Counted from the stretch's first letter, positions 26,051 through 34,403 are shown. The stretch is DNA of 64,000 nucleotides from Flavobacteriales bacterium (GCA_016704485.1 JADJAA010000001.1:1612001-1676000), one strand, 5' to 3'. Notes: generated from the sequence alone by a model not told the origin. Made by a program: numbers and translations.

Positions 26051-27049
26051 CTACACCAACAAATTGCACCCGCGTACATCGCTGTGATCAAACCGACCTA
26101 ACACTTCGAACGAACCATCTGGATAGCACCGACCAAGGTCTTGCGTAGCAATGAAGGGACAACTTGCAATGTTTGCAAGATCGATCACGTTGATGCCTCC
26201 TGTGCGTCCGTTTGATACGCTGCTCAACGGGTCGTTCACATCGCGTAAACTTATTCGCATCCACGGTGGACAGCGGTATATCCCGTCGCCCTTGGACCAT
26301 GCTTGGCTTAGTAGTTCCGTCATACCGTATTCGCTGTGGATGGTTGCAACGTCAAACGCTTTTTTCAGGATGGTGTGTAATTCCTCGCGTACGATCTCGG
26401 GTCTACGGCCTTTCATTCCACCGGTCTCCATGATCACGGTGTGCTTCAGGGCTTGCGGAAATTGTTCGGCAAGGTCCAGTAATGCGAACGTTACACCGAG
26501 CAGTAACGTCTTTTTCCCTTCGCGTTCAGATCGCTTCAACACCTCGCTCAGTTCGGCATATTTGTAGAGGTAGGTGCCGCTCAAGGGGTCTTCGCTTGCG
26601 GCGATCAATTGCTGAGCCATGTACACCAATGAACTGCCTTCGCGCTCCAGGTACGCGGGTAACAGCGCTAGGATCCGCCATCCCTTAGGGTCGCCATACA
26701 CTGCTCTGAACGATGTACTGAAAGATCGCTCGTACAGCTTTGGCCAAGGCACATGGTGTGTACTGGTAGTTGAGCCTGTGGTGCCGCTGCTCGTGAAATG
26801 CGCGCTTGGGTCCAAACCTTCCAATAGAACCCGGTGATCTCGGAACAACCCAATAGGTAGATATGGGATCCCAGCAACATCAGCGACCAATGAAGGGTCG
26901 ACCTTCAACCCATTCAGGAATCCCCGATACACCGGGTTCTTTGCTGCATGTAAACGAAATAGATCCAGCGCCAATGCGTTGAATTCATCAGCACCACTGA
27001 TAGTGAATGGTCGTTCAAGAAAGAGGGTTGGGTCAGTGATAGGTGACAA
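26051..27049 (-). CDS. LuxE-like acyl-protein synthetase/acyltransferase
   Basis: About 332 residues from a TTG at 27049. The frame has no ATG near the conserved start, and the longer frame to 27241 would overlap the divergent lipoprotein gene. Features: FNALALDLFRLHAAKNPVYR, IPYLPIGLFRDHRV, a phosphate-binding HFTSSGTTGSTTS motif, LPAYLEREGSSLVYM, TIHSEYGMTELLSQAWS and DLGRCYPDGSFEVLGRFDHSD. These are hallmarks of the LuxE/adenylate-forming family, which activates a carboxylic acid with ATP and passes it to a Cys. Its partner and product are unknown. It starts 28 bases from the divergent lipoprotein gene, so their promoters must overlap. Confidence 0.82.
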   Translation of the reverse strand: MSPITDPTLFLERPFTISGADEFNALALDLFRLHAAKNPVYRGFLNGLKVDPSLVADVAGIPYLPIGLFRDHRVLLEGLDPSAHFTSSGTTGSTTSTHHVPWPKLYERSFSTSFRAVYGDPKGWRILALLPAYLEREGSSLVYMAQQLIAASEDPLSGTYLYKYAELSEVLKRSEREGKKTLLLGVTFALLDLAEQFPQALKHTVIMETGGMKGRRPEIVREELHTILKKAFDVATIHSEYGMTELLSQAWSKGDGIYRCPPWMRISLRDVNDPLSSVSNGRTGGINVIDLANIASCPFIATQDLGRCYPDGSFEVLGRFDHSDVRGCNLLV

Positions 27050-27064
27050 AATGAGGTTATGAGC

Positions 27065-27072
27065 TAACTTTG
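27065..27072 (+). promoter_or_regulatory. -7 promoter box (TAACTTTG), 5 bases before a lipoprotein gene
   Basis: An exact TAnnTTTG match. Only TATCA separates it from the ATG at 27078, so the expected transcription start coincides with the start codon. The mrp promoter has the identical octamer. Confidence 0.6.
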
Positions 27073-27077
27073 TATCA

Positions 27078-27581
27078 ATGAATGCTGCGATGGGTATATG
27101 GACAAAAGTAGTTGTGGTGCTCTTTGTAGTGGGCGCCGCCTTGGGTTGTCGCAAAACAGAGAAGTTTCCGATAGAACCCGAACTCACGTTCAAATCCTTC
27201 GAACTTTTTGGCGATTCCGCCTCGCTAACCGTTTCTTTCACGGATGGTGATGGGGATATTGGGTTGGATGATTCGGATACACAAGCTCCTTTCGATACCG
27301 CTTCTGCTTACTACAACAATTTTTTCCTGGAACAGGAAGATCTGATCAATGGTGTTTGGACACCGTATGTTTTCCCAGGTTTGCCACTTTATTATCGTAT
27401 CCCACGCATTACGCCAAATGGTCAGAATAAAACATTGGAAGGTGATATTTCTGTAGCGATCGACCCATTGCCGCTTTCGATATCTCAGCTCTCTGATTCC
27501 ATCCGCTTCTCAGTTAAGATCGTTGACCGCGCATTGCATGAAAGCAATGTTGTTTACTCCAACCAGATCATTCTGGATTGA
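27078..27581 (+). CDS. Lipoprotein of unknown function
   Basis: A 167-residue lipoprotein: lipobox ALGC (Cys 24) then RKTEKFP. Residues 50-70 carry an acidic Asp/Gly-rich loop (FTDGDGDIGLDDSD) resembling a calcium-binding turn. The rest is beta-rich, with an SIRFSVKIVDRALHESNVVYS ending as in Ig-like domains. This pattern recurs in Bacteroidota lipoproteins without assigned function. It probably faces the periplasm or the cell surface. Monocistronic: its own promoter box lies before it and another lies before the next gene. Confidence 0.75.
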   Translation: MNAAMGIWTKVVVVLFVVGAALGCRKTEKFPIEPELTFKSFELFGDSASLTVSFTDGDGDIGLDDSDTQAPFDTASAYYNNFFLEQEDLINGVWTPYVFPGLPLYYRIPRITPNGQNKTLEGDISVAIDPLPLSISQLSDSIRFSVKIVDRALHESNVVYSNQIILD

Positions 27582-27692
27582 CCGAAGAGGCCGGTTCGAT
27601 CGTTCATCCACTTAGTTGGTAATGACGTTTCCGGAATGTTAGCCGGAGGTTATCCTTTGCCTACCCAAGCTACGCCGGTCATACAAGCACGG

Positions 27693-27700
27693 TATATTTG
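27693..27700 (+). promoter_or_regulatory. -7 promoter box (TATATTTG) for the histidine kinase
   Basis: An exact TAnnTTTG match. The in-frame TTG at 27698 lies inside it and so would be upstream of the mRNA, which argues for the TTG at 27740 as the true start. Confidence 0.45.
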
Positions 27701-27739
27701 GGCGACCTTACACAGATCCAGCCGACAAGGTCATTCATT

Positions 27740-28780
27740 TTGGGCCAACTTTCTCCTCGTCAGTTAGCGCTATTGATAGCGTCCATCGTTGCGATCCTTG
27801 CGGCTTGTTTGTCTGCGCTTGGCACATTCGGTGTTATTCCTAATTCAGAAGTTTGGTGGCCTTTCGCAGTCGCCGTTTTTGTTTTCGCTGTGGCGTATGG
27901 AGCGGTTTCCTTCGGTATTGAGCAATTCATCCACAGGCGCATTAAGATGCTGTACAGAACAGTGCATGATCTTAAGCGGAACCCCAAAGAGGTGGACCAC
28001 TTGAATTTGAAAGGCGATGTATTGGGACAAGTGAATGAAGAAGTTCGTGCTTGGGCCAGAGAACGTGGCGATCAGATCGAAGAATTGGAGGAACGCGAAA
28101 AATTCCGACGTGAGTTCATTGGCAACCTGGCACATGAACTGAAGACACCGATCCATAATATCCAAGGGTATATACTCACGCTTTTGGAAGGTGGTCTGGA
28201 GGATGATCGGGTGAACCGTGATTTTCTTGAGCGCGCTTTCACCGGTGTCGACCGGTTGAATAAGCTCGTTGAGGACCTCGATATGATCACGCAATTGGAG
28301 AGCGGTGTCATGGACCTGAGGACTGCGCCGTTGGACCTCCATGATCTAGTGCAGGAAACCAAAAAAGGAATGGAGATCCTTGCTAAGGAGCGCGGTGTGA
28401 AACTGAAGAACACAGTACCACATGACGTTATGGTAATGGCCGATCGAGACCGCTTGGCCCAAGTATTCACCAACCTGTTCAATAATGCGGTGAACTACGG
28501 AAGATCGGGTGGTACATGCACAGTGCGGGCTTATACGATGGGTGACCAGATCGTAGTGGAATTATCCGATGATGGGATCGGAATTAGCAAGAAACACCTG
28601 CCACGCCTTTTCGAACGTTTCTATCGCGTAGGGAAAAGCAGAGCGCGCAACGAAGGCGGGTCCGGATTAGGGCTGGCGATCGTGAAACACATCATCGAAG
28701 CACACGACCAGACCATTGCCGTAAAGAGCAACGAGGGGGAAGGAACAACGTTCGTGTTCACCTTGGAGAAGGCGAATTAG
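27740..28780 (+). CDS. Membrane sensor histidine kinase (PhoR-like)
   Basis: A 346-residue kinase from TTG 27740. That start has an AAGG sequence 9 bases upstream and gives the family-like opening GQLSPRQLALL; an in-frame TTG at 27698 lies within the promoter box. Two membrane helices (about 10-30 and 41-61) with a very short periplasmic link, a coiled linker (VRAWARERGDQIEELEEREKF), then the HisKA H-box GNLAHELKTPIHN (His 132) and HATPase boxes FTNLFNNAVNYG, DDGIGISKKHLPRLFERFYR and GGSGLGLAIVKHI. It autophosphorylates and signals to a response regulator that is not adjacent. The tiny periplasmic loop suggests it senses the membrane or a partner protein. Confidence 0.88.
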   Translation: MGQLSPRQLALLIASIVAILAACLSALGTFGVIPNSEVWWPFAVAVFVFAVAYGAVSFGIEQFIHRRIKMLYRTVHDLKRNPKEVDHLNLKGDVLGQVNEEVRAWARERGDQIEELEEREKFRREFIGNLAHELKTPIHNIQGYILTLLEGGLEDDRVNRDFLERAFTGVDRLNKLVEDLDMITQLESGVMDLRTAPLDLHDLVQETKKGMEILAKERGVKLKNTVPHDVMVMADRDRLAQVFTNLFNNAVNYGRSGGTCTVRAYTMGDQIVVELSDDGIGISKKHLPRLFERFYRVGKSRARNEGGSGLGLAIVKHIIEAHDQTIAVKSNEGEGTTFVFTLEKAN

Positions 28781-28819
28781 ATCGTTGTATCAATTTGTGT
28801 CCGATCCTGATAGACCCAC

Positions 28820-30064
28820 TTATTTTCCAACAGCTTCATCGTATAACTGCACCTCGCTTTCATTGTTGATGCTTATGCGCGGCACTTCATCGAACATGGT
28901 GACTTTACCGGTAACACAGATCTTTTTATTCAAGAGATAAGTTTCCGGGTCGTAGCTGAAATTCACGCTTTTGTCCTGCCAGACCGTTGCATAGAACTCC
29001 TGATCCGGATTCGGGGTGTCAAAGTTCAAATAGATCGCTTTGGCTTTTACCGTTGTGCGCGATGCTACCACTGTTCCGCAGACCGTAACGGTCTTACCAA
29101 CGTGATATTTGGCTTGTACGGAATTGAACATGCCATTTGGCAAGGGAGCAGGGATCGGAGCCGTTTCACCTGCCTTATCCTCGTCTTTTTCATACCATGC
29201 CTTATAGTCCGCCATTACCTCGATCCTATTCTCGAGCTCATCCTCCAATGAAGGAAAGAAATCGATCCCTGTAAGTTTCTCAACGCTGTCGACCGGCACT
29301 GCGTAACTGATCACCGGGTATTCCAATTTCTCATTCTTCATAACGAATGCGATCGCCTTTGGATCCTTCCCGTCCAGATCCACGATCACTTTCCAGAATA
29401 GCTCAGGGATGCTGACCTCATTCTTTCGATCTGCTTTCTGCATTGTAGGAAGTCCATCGCGAAGAACGGGGCCGGTTGCGATGAATACGCGTCGTTTGGT
29501 GTGGTAGACATAACGGCGCCCCCAGTCCTCCAGTTCGGCCCATTTGCCACGATTGAAGTCGGCAAGTTGTGGTGAGATATTGCTATAGTAGTACGTTCCG
29601 AGCAAAGCATCGTAGGTCCAACGCATATCCGCACTGGGAACCATGTGACCGCGATCATAGCCGCTATACCAATAATCCGCCGTTACTGCGGTGCCTGTCT
29701 TCACCAATGGATCCGGTAAGAAGGAGTCAATACGCGCTAAGTTTCCTTTGATCAGGTCGGGCGCAGCTATGTGTACGGTCCATTTCGGTTGTTCGTGCTT
29801 CTCGCTGTATACCAACATGTGTCCAGGGTGTACGATCAATTCATCGCCTTCTTCCAATTTGGGCAAACCCCATTTCTGTAGGTCTCGACGGATGATCGCA
29901 AGCTTCACCGAGTCCAAGCGTGCAACCATTTTTTCCTGTTGAAGGGTGAACGCAGAATTTTGTTCCTCCAATTTTTTCAGTTGAACTTCGAGGTCGGTCT
30001 GGGCAGTTGTTGGCAACACTAAAAAGGCGGCCAAGAGCAATAGGATGTAGGTGATCGGTTTCAT
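28820..30064 (-). CDS. Secreted NUC1-type DNA/RNA non-specific endonuclease with OB-fold tail
   Basis: A 414-residue protein from ATG 30064 with a signal peptide of about 21 residues, a coiled-coil segment (about 24-60), then the NUC1 domain: DRGH at 137-140 (catalytic His), SADMRW, NISPQLADFNRGKWAELEDW with the metal-binding Asn and the Glu, and FIATGPVLR. Residues about 310-414 form an OB-like domain (VGKTVTVCGTVVASRTTVKAKAIYLNF, NKKICVTGKV). It cleaves DNA and RNA with a single metal ion in the periplasm or outside the cell. No T9SS tail is present. It adds a third predicted secreted nucleic-acid-cleaving enzyme to the window. Confidence 0.9.
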   Translation of the reverse strand: MKPITYILLLLAAFLVLPTTAQTDLEVQLKKLEEQNSAFTLQQEKMVARLDSVKLAIIRRDLQKWGLPKLEEGDELIVHPGHMLVYSEKHEQPKWTVHIAAPDLIKGNLARIDSFLPDPLVKTGTAVTADYWYSGYDRGHMVPSADMRWTYDALLGTYYYSNISPQLADFNRGKWAELEDWGRRYVYHTKRRVFIATGPVLRDGLPTMQKADRKNEVSIPELFWKVIVDLDGKDPKAIAFVMKNEKLEYPVISYAVPVDSVEKLTGIDFFPSLEDELENRIEVMADYKAWYEKDEDKAGETAPIPAPLPNGMFNSVQAKYHVGKTVTVCGTVVASRTTVKAKAIYLNFDTPNPDQEFYATVWQDKSVNFSYDPETYLLNKKICVTGKVTMFDEVPRISINNESEVQLYDEAVGK

Positions 30065-30145
30065 GGAAGGTGGGAAGGTAGGGGAACACCATGGGATATT
30101 GGAATGGAATGTGGAATTTTCAATATACATGCGATGCAAATTGGT

Positions 30146-31228
30146 CTACTGCAAGAGCCCTGCCAGATCGCCCAAGGCCTCGTCAAGAAGATCGCTCCCT
30201 GAATGTTGAGGTGTTAACGGTTGGTCAGCAGTAGTGCCTAGTGCGGTGGTCAGGTCGATACTGTTCTGTTGTTGCACGATATACCGACCCGTTCCTGCGT
30301 GAAGTCTTCCCAAATATTCTTGTTCCTCTTGTCCGGGTGTAGGTACGATCAACGCACTGCGGCCAAGTGCAGCAAGGTCCATCAAGGTGGTGTAGCCGCT
30401 GCGCGATACGATCATCTCGGAATCCGACATGGCCCGCGCTAGCTTGGAACCTTGCATATGGCCGATCATTGTAATATTCTTGATCTGTTTTTGATCCAGT
30501 TCATCCGGTAGGCCAAGGACCACTAAATGTTCGCCCTTGATCCCTTGCATTTGCTCCAAAAGAATGTTCTCCAATAGTGAGCGCTGAGGTTCTGGACCAC
30601 TGATCACTGCAACGATCCTGTATTTAGCTCCTGTGCTTTCGGAAGGGCTGTTCCGTATCGGTGCCATTCTGCTTAGAATCCCTATGTAGCGCGAATTTCC
30701 GGGCAGTTCAGCGCCATGCGAAAGTTCACCCGCGAGTCCAGGAGATCGTTGTTCGTCCATGATCCAACACCGATCGAACCGAGCAATGTTCCGCAGATTG
30801 ACCTTGCGCAACACGCTTTGCGCGAATGGCGTGAACGGAAATACTTGATGCGTGATCAACAAGCTGGGCAGTGCATTTGAACGGATCCCGAAGCGTTGAT
30901 CACTGATCACGGCATCCAATCGTAATTTTGCTCGCATTCCTTCGAATAACGCACGTTCTGTCTGCATGCTGCGCAGCATGGCAGGGAACTGTTTCGCCAT
31001 GCTCCACAACTGATTCCCACTTTCGGAATAGCGAACGGTGATCCCTGGAATGCGAACATATTCCAACGATGGGAATTCAGCAGAAAGAACGGCTAAGGGT
31101 CCTTTGTCGGCACCCAGGATCGGAATAGCACCGAAGCGAAGCAATCGTTCGATCAATGGAACGCAGCGCGTGGCATGTCCAAGACCCCAATCGAGGGGTG
31201 CTACGAGAATGCGCTTGCCGTTGAGCAT
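30146..31228 (-). CDS. MurG-like glycosyltransferase (GT-B fold)
   Basis: A 360-residue GT-B protein opening with ILVAPLDWGLGHATRCVPLIERLL and with a C-terminal donor-site region (SDSEMIVSRSGYTTLMDLAALGRSALIVPTPGQEEQEYLG) like MurG and related family 28 enzymes. It has no signal peptide or transmembrane helix and would work on the inner face of the membrane. True MurG is encoded elsewhere in the window, so this transfers a sugar onto another lipid or polysaccharide. Divergent from trmB with 62 bases between starts; a TTCCTTTG box ends 4 bases before the ATG. Confidence 0.8.
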   Translation of the reverse strand: MLNGKRILVAPLDWGLGHATRCVPLIERLLRFGAIPILGADKGPLAVLSAEFPSLEYVRIPGITVRYSESGNQLWSMAKQFPAMLRSMQTERALFEGMRAKLRLDAVISDQRFGIRSNALPSLLITHQVFPFTPFAQSVLRKVNLRNIARFDRCWIMDEQRSPGLAGELSHGAELPGNSRYIGILSRMAPIRNSPSESTGAKYRIVAVISGPEPQRSLLENILLEQMQGIKGEHLVVLGLPDELDQKQIKNITMIGHMQGSKLARAMSDSEMIVSRSGYTTLMDLAALGRSALIVPTPGQEEQEYLGRLHAGTGRYIVQQQNSIDLTTALGTTADQPLTPQHSGSDLLDEALGDLAGLLQ

Positions 31229-31232
31229 AGTG

Positions 31233-31240
31233 CAAAGGAA
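31233..31240 (-). promoter_or_regulatory. -7-like box (TTCCTTTG) before the glycosyltransferase gene
   Basis: Minus-strand TTCCTTTG, then CACT and the ATG at 31228. Third instance of the TTCCTTTGCAC pattern. Confidence 0.35.
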
Positions 31241-31290
31241 AGTGGATCACCTCGGACTATCGCTCTGCGCTCTAAATTCGCGGCCAGTAT

Positions 31291-31981
31291 ATGGGCAAGA
31301 ACAAGATATCCAGATTCGAAGAGAACCTCACCTATGATCACGTTGTTCAGCCTTCTTACACCGAGCTGGCAAAAAATGGGCTTCCCGCTGAAGGGGAAAT
31401 GGAATGCAGAAATGTTCCATCGGGATGCACCACTTGTGTTGGAGTTGGGTTGTGGTGGTGGTGAATACACCGTTGGTCTCGCCCAACTGCAACCCGAGAA
31501 GAACTATGTTGGCGTGGATATCAAGGGTGCGCGATTGTGGCGAGGTGCTAAACATGCCCAAGAAGCAGGTCTTAAGAATGTCGCTTTTCTGCGAACCCAC
31601 GTGGATCATTTGATCCGTTGTTTCGGCACCCATGAAGCAAGCGAAATATGGTTGACCTTCAGCGATCCTCAGATCGGTAAGGCCCGCAAACGATTGACGA
31701 GTCCGCTATTCTTAGCGCGCTACAAGGAAGTGTTAAAGCCCGGAGGTCTTATTCATATGAAGACGGATAGTCCTGAGCTTTATGAGTACACTATGGAGCA
31801 GATCGCGGAATTCCATTTGCCGGTGTACGAACAAAGCACGAACGTTTATTCAGACCTTGTTCTGCGTTCATCTCCTCAAGAGCAGGCTGTTATGAATATC
31901 CGTACCTACTATGAAAAGCGTTGGCTTTCAGAAGGGAAGAACATTCATTATGTGCGGTTCGGGATCGAGGGGTTCAAGTAA
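31291..31981 (+). CDS. trmB: tRNA (guanine-N7)-methyltransferase, frame interrupted at an A6 run
   Basis: The C-terminal part is a clear TrmB: LVLELGCGGGEYTVGLA for SAM, VGVDIKGARLWRGAK, EIWLTFSDPQIGKARKRL and the terminal TNVYSDLVLRS segment. It methylates G46 of tRNAs. The expected N-terminus (MGKNKISRFEENLTYDHV) is present but in another frame, from ATG 31291 to the AAAAAA at 31371-31376, after which the +1 frame continues as GFPLKGKWN. Removing one A joins both parts. So this is either a sequence error, a slippage-expressed gene or a recent frameshift. A TAAATTCG box lies 10 bases before the ATG. The downstream frame alone could start only at an ATG lacking the N-terminus. Confidence 0.85.
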
Positions 31982-31990
31982 TTCGTGATC

Positions 31991-32356
31991 ATGCCTAAAC
32001 GCACCATTCAGAACAATGCGGTACAAGAGCGTGATTTCTTTGCCGATGTAATGGACGTTGTGCGACAGGTCCCCAAGGGCCGCGTTACGAGTTATGGTGC
32101 CATTGCCAAATACCTTGGTGCCGCACGTAGCAGCAGAATGGTAGGGTTCTGTATGAACAAAGCACACCACGTAGAACCTCCAGTACCTGCGCATCGCGTA
32201 GTGAATAGGAATGGCATGCTCACCGGAAAACACCACTTCGCAACAGAAACCCTCATGGAAGAGTTGTTGGCTGAAGAGGGTGTGATGGTAAAGAAGGATA
32301 CCATACTCGGTTTTCCGGACCGTTTCTGGGATCCTGCAATTGAACTTCGTTTATGA
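31991..32356 (+). CDS. Alkyltransferase-like protein (MGMT family, catalytic Cys replaced)
   Basis: About 121 residues from ATG 31991 (a GTG at 31985 is in frame). It is an MGMT DNA-binding domain: helix-turn-helix region GRVTSYGAIAKYLGAARSSRMVGFCMNKA, then VPAHRVVNRNG. The active-site PCHR of true methyltransferases reads PAHR (Ala 67), so it cannot accept alkyl groups and belongs with the alkyltransferase-like (ATL) proteins, which bind O6-alkylguanine and pass the lesion to nucleotide-excision repair. It starts 9 bases after the trmB stop, so probably co-transcribed. Confidence 0.88.
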   Translation: MPKRTIQNNAVQERDFFADVMDVVRQVPKGRVTSYGAIAKYLGAARSSRMVGFCMNKAHHVEPPVPAHRVVNRNGMLTGKHHFATETLMEELLAEEGVMVKKDTILGFPDRFWDPAIELRL

Positions 32357-32387
32357 TCTAGTACATTGCTGACTCTAAGCATTAGGC

Positions 32388-32831
32388 ATGAAAGTAGTTC
32401 TAGAGCACGACGATGATTTTGCAACCATCGAAGTCTATCCCGATCAAAAATTGGCACGGCTTACATGGAAGTCACATGTGAGTAGTGAGCATTATCGGTC
32501 TCTGCTTATGTGCTTATTGGATGTTGTTTCAGAACAGGACATCAAACTTTGGTTAAGCGACGGGCGGAAAATGGGGCCCATCCTTCAAGCGGATCAGGTC
32601 TGGACCATGCAGGAATTCACGCCGGATCTTATAGCCGTTGGGTTAGAGCGAATTGCGATCGTGAGCAGCTTGGATGCGATGAATGTTATCGCGGTGGATA
32701 AGATGGTGAACGCTACACCGAAAGAAGCTACGTATAGCATCAATTTCTTCGAGGATCCGGCCATTGCGCAGTTATGGTTGATGGAAAGTAATGGTGCAGG
32801 TCCTTCAAGGGCCAAGAATGGCCTTGTCTGA
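32388..32831 (+). CDS. Small cytoplasmic protein of unknown function
   Basis: A 147-residue protein without signal peptide or membrane helix. Alternating strands and helices (FATIEVYPDQKLARLTWKSH, YRSLLMCLLDVVSEQDIKLWL, RIAIVSSLDAMNVIAVDKMV) suggest a STAS/SpoIIAA-like alpha/beta fold of the kind found singly in Bacteroidota, but the match is weak and I assign no function. It lies 31 bases after the ATL gene on the same strand. After it comes a 208-base gap before mrp. Confidence 0.6.
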   Translation: MKVVLEHDDDFATIEVYPDQKLARLTWKSHVSSEHYRSLLMCLLDVVSEQDIKLWLSDGRKMGPILQADQVWTMQEFTPDLIAVGLERIAIVSSLDAMNVIAVDKMVNATPKEATYSINFFEDPAIAQLWLMESNGAGPSRAKNGLV

Positions 32832-32975
32832 TAGGGACTATCAGATGGACCGCCAGACCACTAGTGCCATTTAGATCTTCAAATGCACCCGAGAATGCGA
32901 AGCCATTCTTGATGAAGGCGCACCGAAAAGATCATTGCATGGTCATCGCGGCGGAACTGATCATTCGGAGATGTG

Positions 32976-33040
32976 TTGGTCGAAAAGAGCGAGTAGATCG
33001 AGGGGGCTGAATGTCTAAATGGTATAACTTTGTGGCCCCA
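32976..33040 (+). repeat. Sequence segment shared with 60595-60657, containing the mrp promoter
   Basis: This stretch and 60595-60657 share GGTCG and AAAAGAGCGAG, then CTG-ATG-C-AAATGGTAT and TGTG-CCC in the same order. Here it runs into the TAACTTTG box and mrp start. The other copy lacks the box and has no gene directly after it. Confidence 0.5.
33025..33032 (+). promoter_or_regulatory. -7 promoter box (TAACTTTG), 7 bases before mrp
   Basis: An exact TAnnTTTG match with seven bases between the box and the ATG at 33040, identical to the box at 27065-27072. A leaderless mrp transcript is expected. Confidence 0.6.
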
Positions 33041-34134
33041 TGCCGATCACCGAAGACGCTATTCTAGCGGCACTTAGTCAAATTATTGAACCCGACCTCA
33101 AGAAGGATATCGTGGAACTGGACCTTGTTCGCGAGGTAACTGTCGACGAGAACACTGTTCATGTGAGCGTAGAAGTGAGCAATCCCGCGTTGCATAGCCG
33201 CAAACGCATGGAAGAAGCGGTCGTATTCAACCTGAAGAAGGAACTAGGAAAAGGAGTTGATGTCAAAGTGACCGTTTCGCCCTTGTCCGGTGATCGCGGC
33301 AATTTGCGCAAAGTGCTACCTCATGTTAAGCATATCATTGCCGTTGCCAGCGGAAAGGGTGGTGTTGGAAAAAGCACGATCACCGCAAACCTTGCGGTTG
33401 GTCTAGCACAACGCGGGTTGAAGGTTGGTCTGGTGGATGCGGATATTCACGGACCGAGTATGCCGATCATGTTCGATGTGGTGAATGAACGACCGCAAAC
33501 AGTGGAGAAGGACGGCAAGCATTTGATCATTCCGGTTGAGAGCCATGGCGTGAAACTGTTGAGCATTGGTTTTTTTGCGGCACCTGATCAAGCCATAGCT
33601 TGGCGCGGGCCAATGGCCAGTAAAGCATTGGAGCAACTATTCAAGGATGCCGATTGGGGCGAGCTTGACCTGCTTTTGGTCGATCTGCCACCGGGAACAG
33701 GTGATATCCATTTATCTCTCGTGCAGGCCGTGCCGTTGACGGGTGCGATCATAGTAAGTACACCGCAACCAGTCGCGTTAGCTGATGCTCGGAAGGGTGT
33801 TGGGTTATTCCGAATGCCTAGCGTTAATGTTCCCGTGCTTGGTATTGTGGAGAACATGGCGTGGTTCACTCCAGCGGAATTGCCCAATAACAAATACTAC
33901 ATTTTCGGTAAAGGCGGAGCTCGTGCGTTGGCCGGCGAATTGAATGTGCCATTCTTGGGCGAAGTACCCTTGGTACAAAGCATCCGTGAAGCCGGGGATG
34001 TGGGAAGGCCCGCAGTATTGCAACCAAATACCGTTAGCGCTGTAGCGTTCAATGATCTATGCAACGCATTCCAGGAACGAATGGCGAAAGTTGAACAAGA
34101 ACCAAAACCAGCTCCAATGCAACAACCGGCATGA
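33040..34134 (+). CDS. Mrp/ApbC family P-loop protein, iron-sulfur cluster carrier
   Basis: A 364-residue Mrp-type ATPase with an N-terminal MIP18/DUF59 domain (1-80), the deviant Walker A motif SGKGGVGKST at 104-113, VDADIHGPSMP, and VDLPPGTGD. It would carry or insert iron-sulfur clusters in the cytoplasm. The CxxC pair that binds a cluster in many relatives is absent at the expected place, which reads NMAWFTPAELPNNKYYIFG; I believe that is usual for Bacteroidota Mrp. It overlaps a NifU C-domain gene by 4 bases and precedes korAB, whose enzyme needs clusters, so the set fits iron-sulfur supply. Confidence 0.93.
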   Translation: MPITEDAILAALSQIIEPDLKKDIVELDLVREVTVDENTVHVSVEVSNPALHSRKRMEEAVVFNLKKELGKGVDVKVTVSPLSGDRGNLRKVLPHVKHIIAVASGKGGVGKSTITANLAVGLAQRGLKVGLVDADIHGPSMPIMFDVVNERPQTVEKDGKHLIIPVESHGVKLLSIGFFAAPDQAIAWRGPMASKALEQLFKDADWGELDLLLVDLPPGTGDIHLSLVQAVPLTGAIIVSTPQPVALADARKGVGLFRMPSVNVPVLGIVENMAWFTPAELPNNKYYIFGKGGARALAGELNVPFLGEVPLVQSIREAGDVGRPAVLQPNTVSAVAFNDLCNAFQERMAKVEQEPKPAPMQQPA

Positions 34135-34403
34135 CCGTTCTAGACAGATACCAGATCGAATCATCGGAGGTGTGCGTTCGCGAAGCACTTGACGAAATAC
34201 GCCCATTTCTTGAGGCCGATGGTGGTAACATAACTTTGGAAGAGGTAACGCAGGACGGCATTGCCATGGTGCGCTTGCATGGTGCCTGCTGCAATTGCAG
34301 TATGTCGGCAATGACATTGAAAGCGGGTGTTGAAGAGGCAATTAAAAAGTCAGCTCCCGAGGTCAGATCGGTGCAAGCCGTGAACGCAGAGCTGGTCGCT
34401 TGA
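34131..34403 (+). CDS. NifU C-terminal-domain iron-sulfur scaffold
   Basis: A 90-residue NifU C-domain protein: LDEIRPFLEADGGNITLEEV, then GACCNCSMSAMTLKAGVEEAIK with the cluster-binding Cys pair at 53 or 54 and 56. It holds or delivers an assembled iron-sulfur cluster. It is translationally coupled to mrp (ATGA overlap). The extra Cys at 54 beside the pair is a small deviation from the usual CxxC. Confidence 0.9.
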   Translation: MTVLDRYQIESSEVCVREALDEIRPFLEADGGNITLEEVTQDGIAMVRLHGACCNCSMSAMTLKAGVEEAIKKSAPEVRSVQAVNAELVA

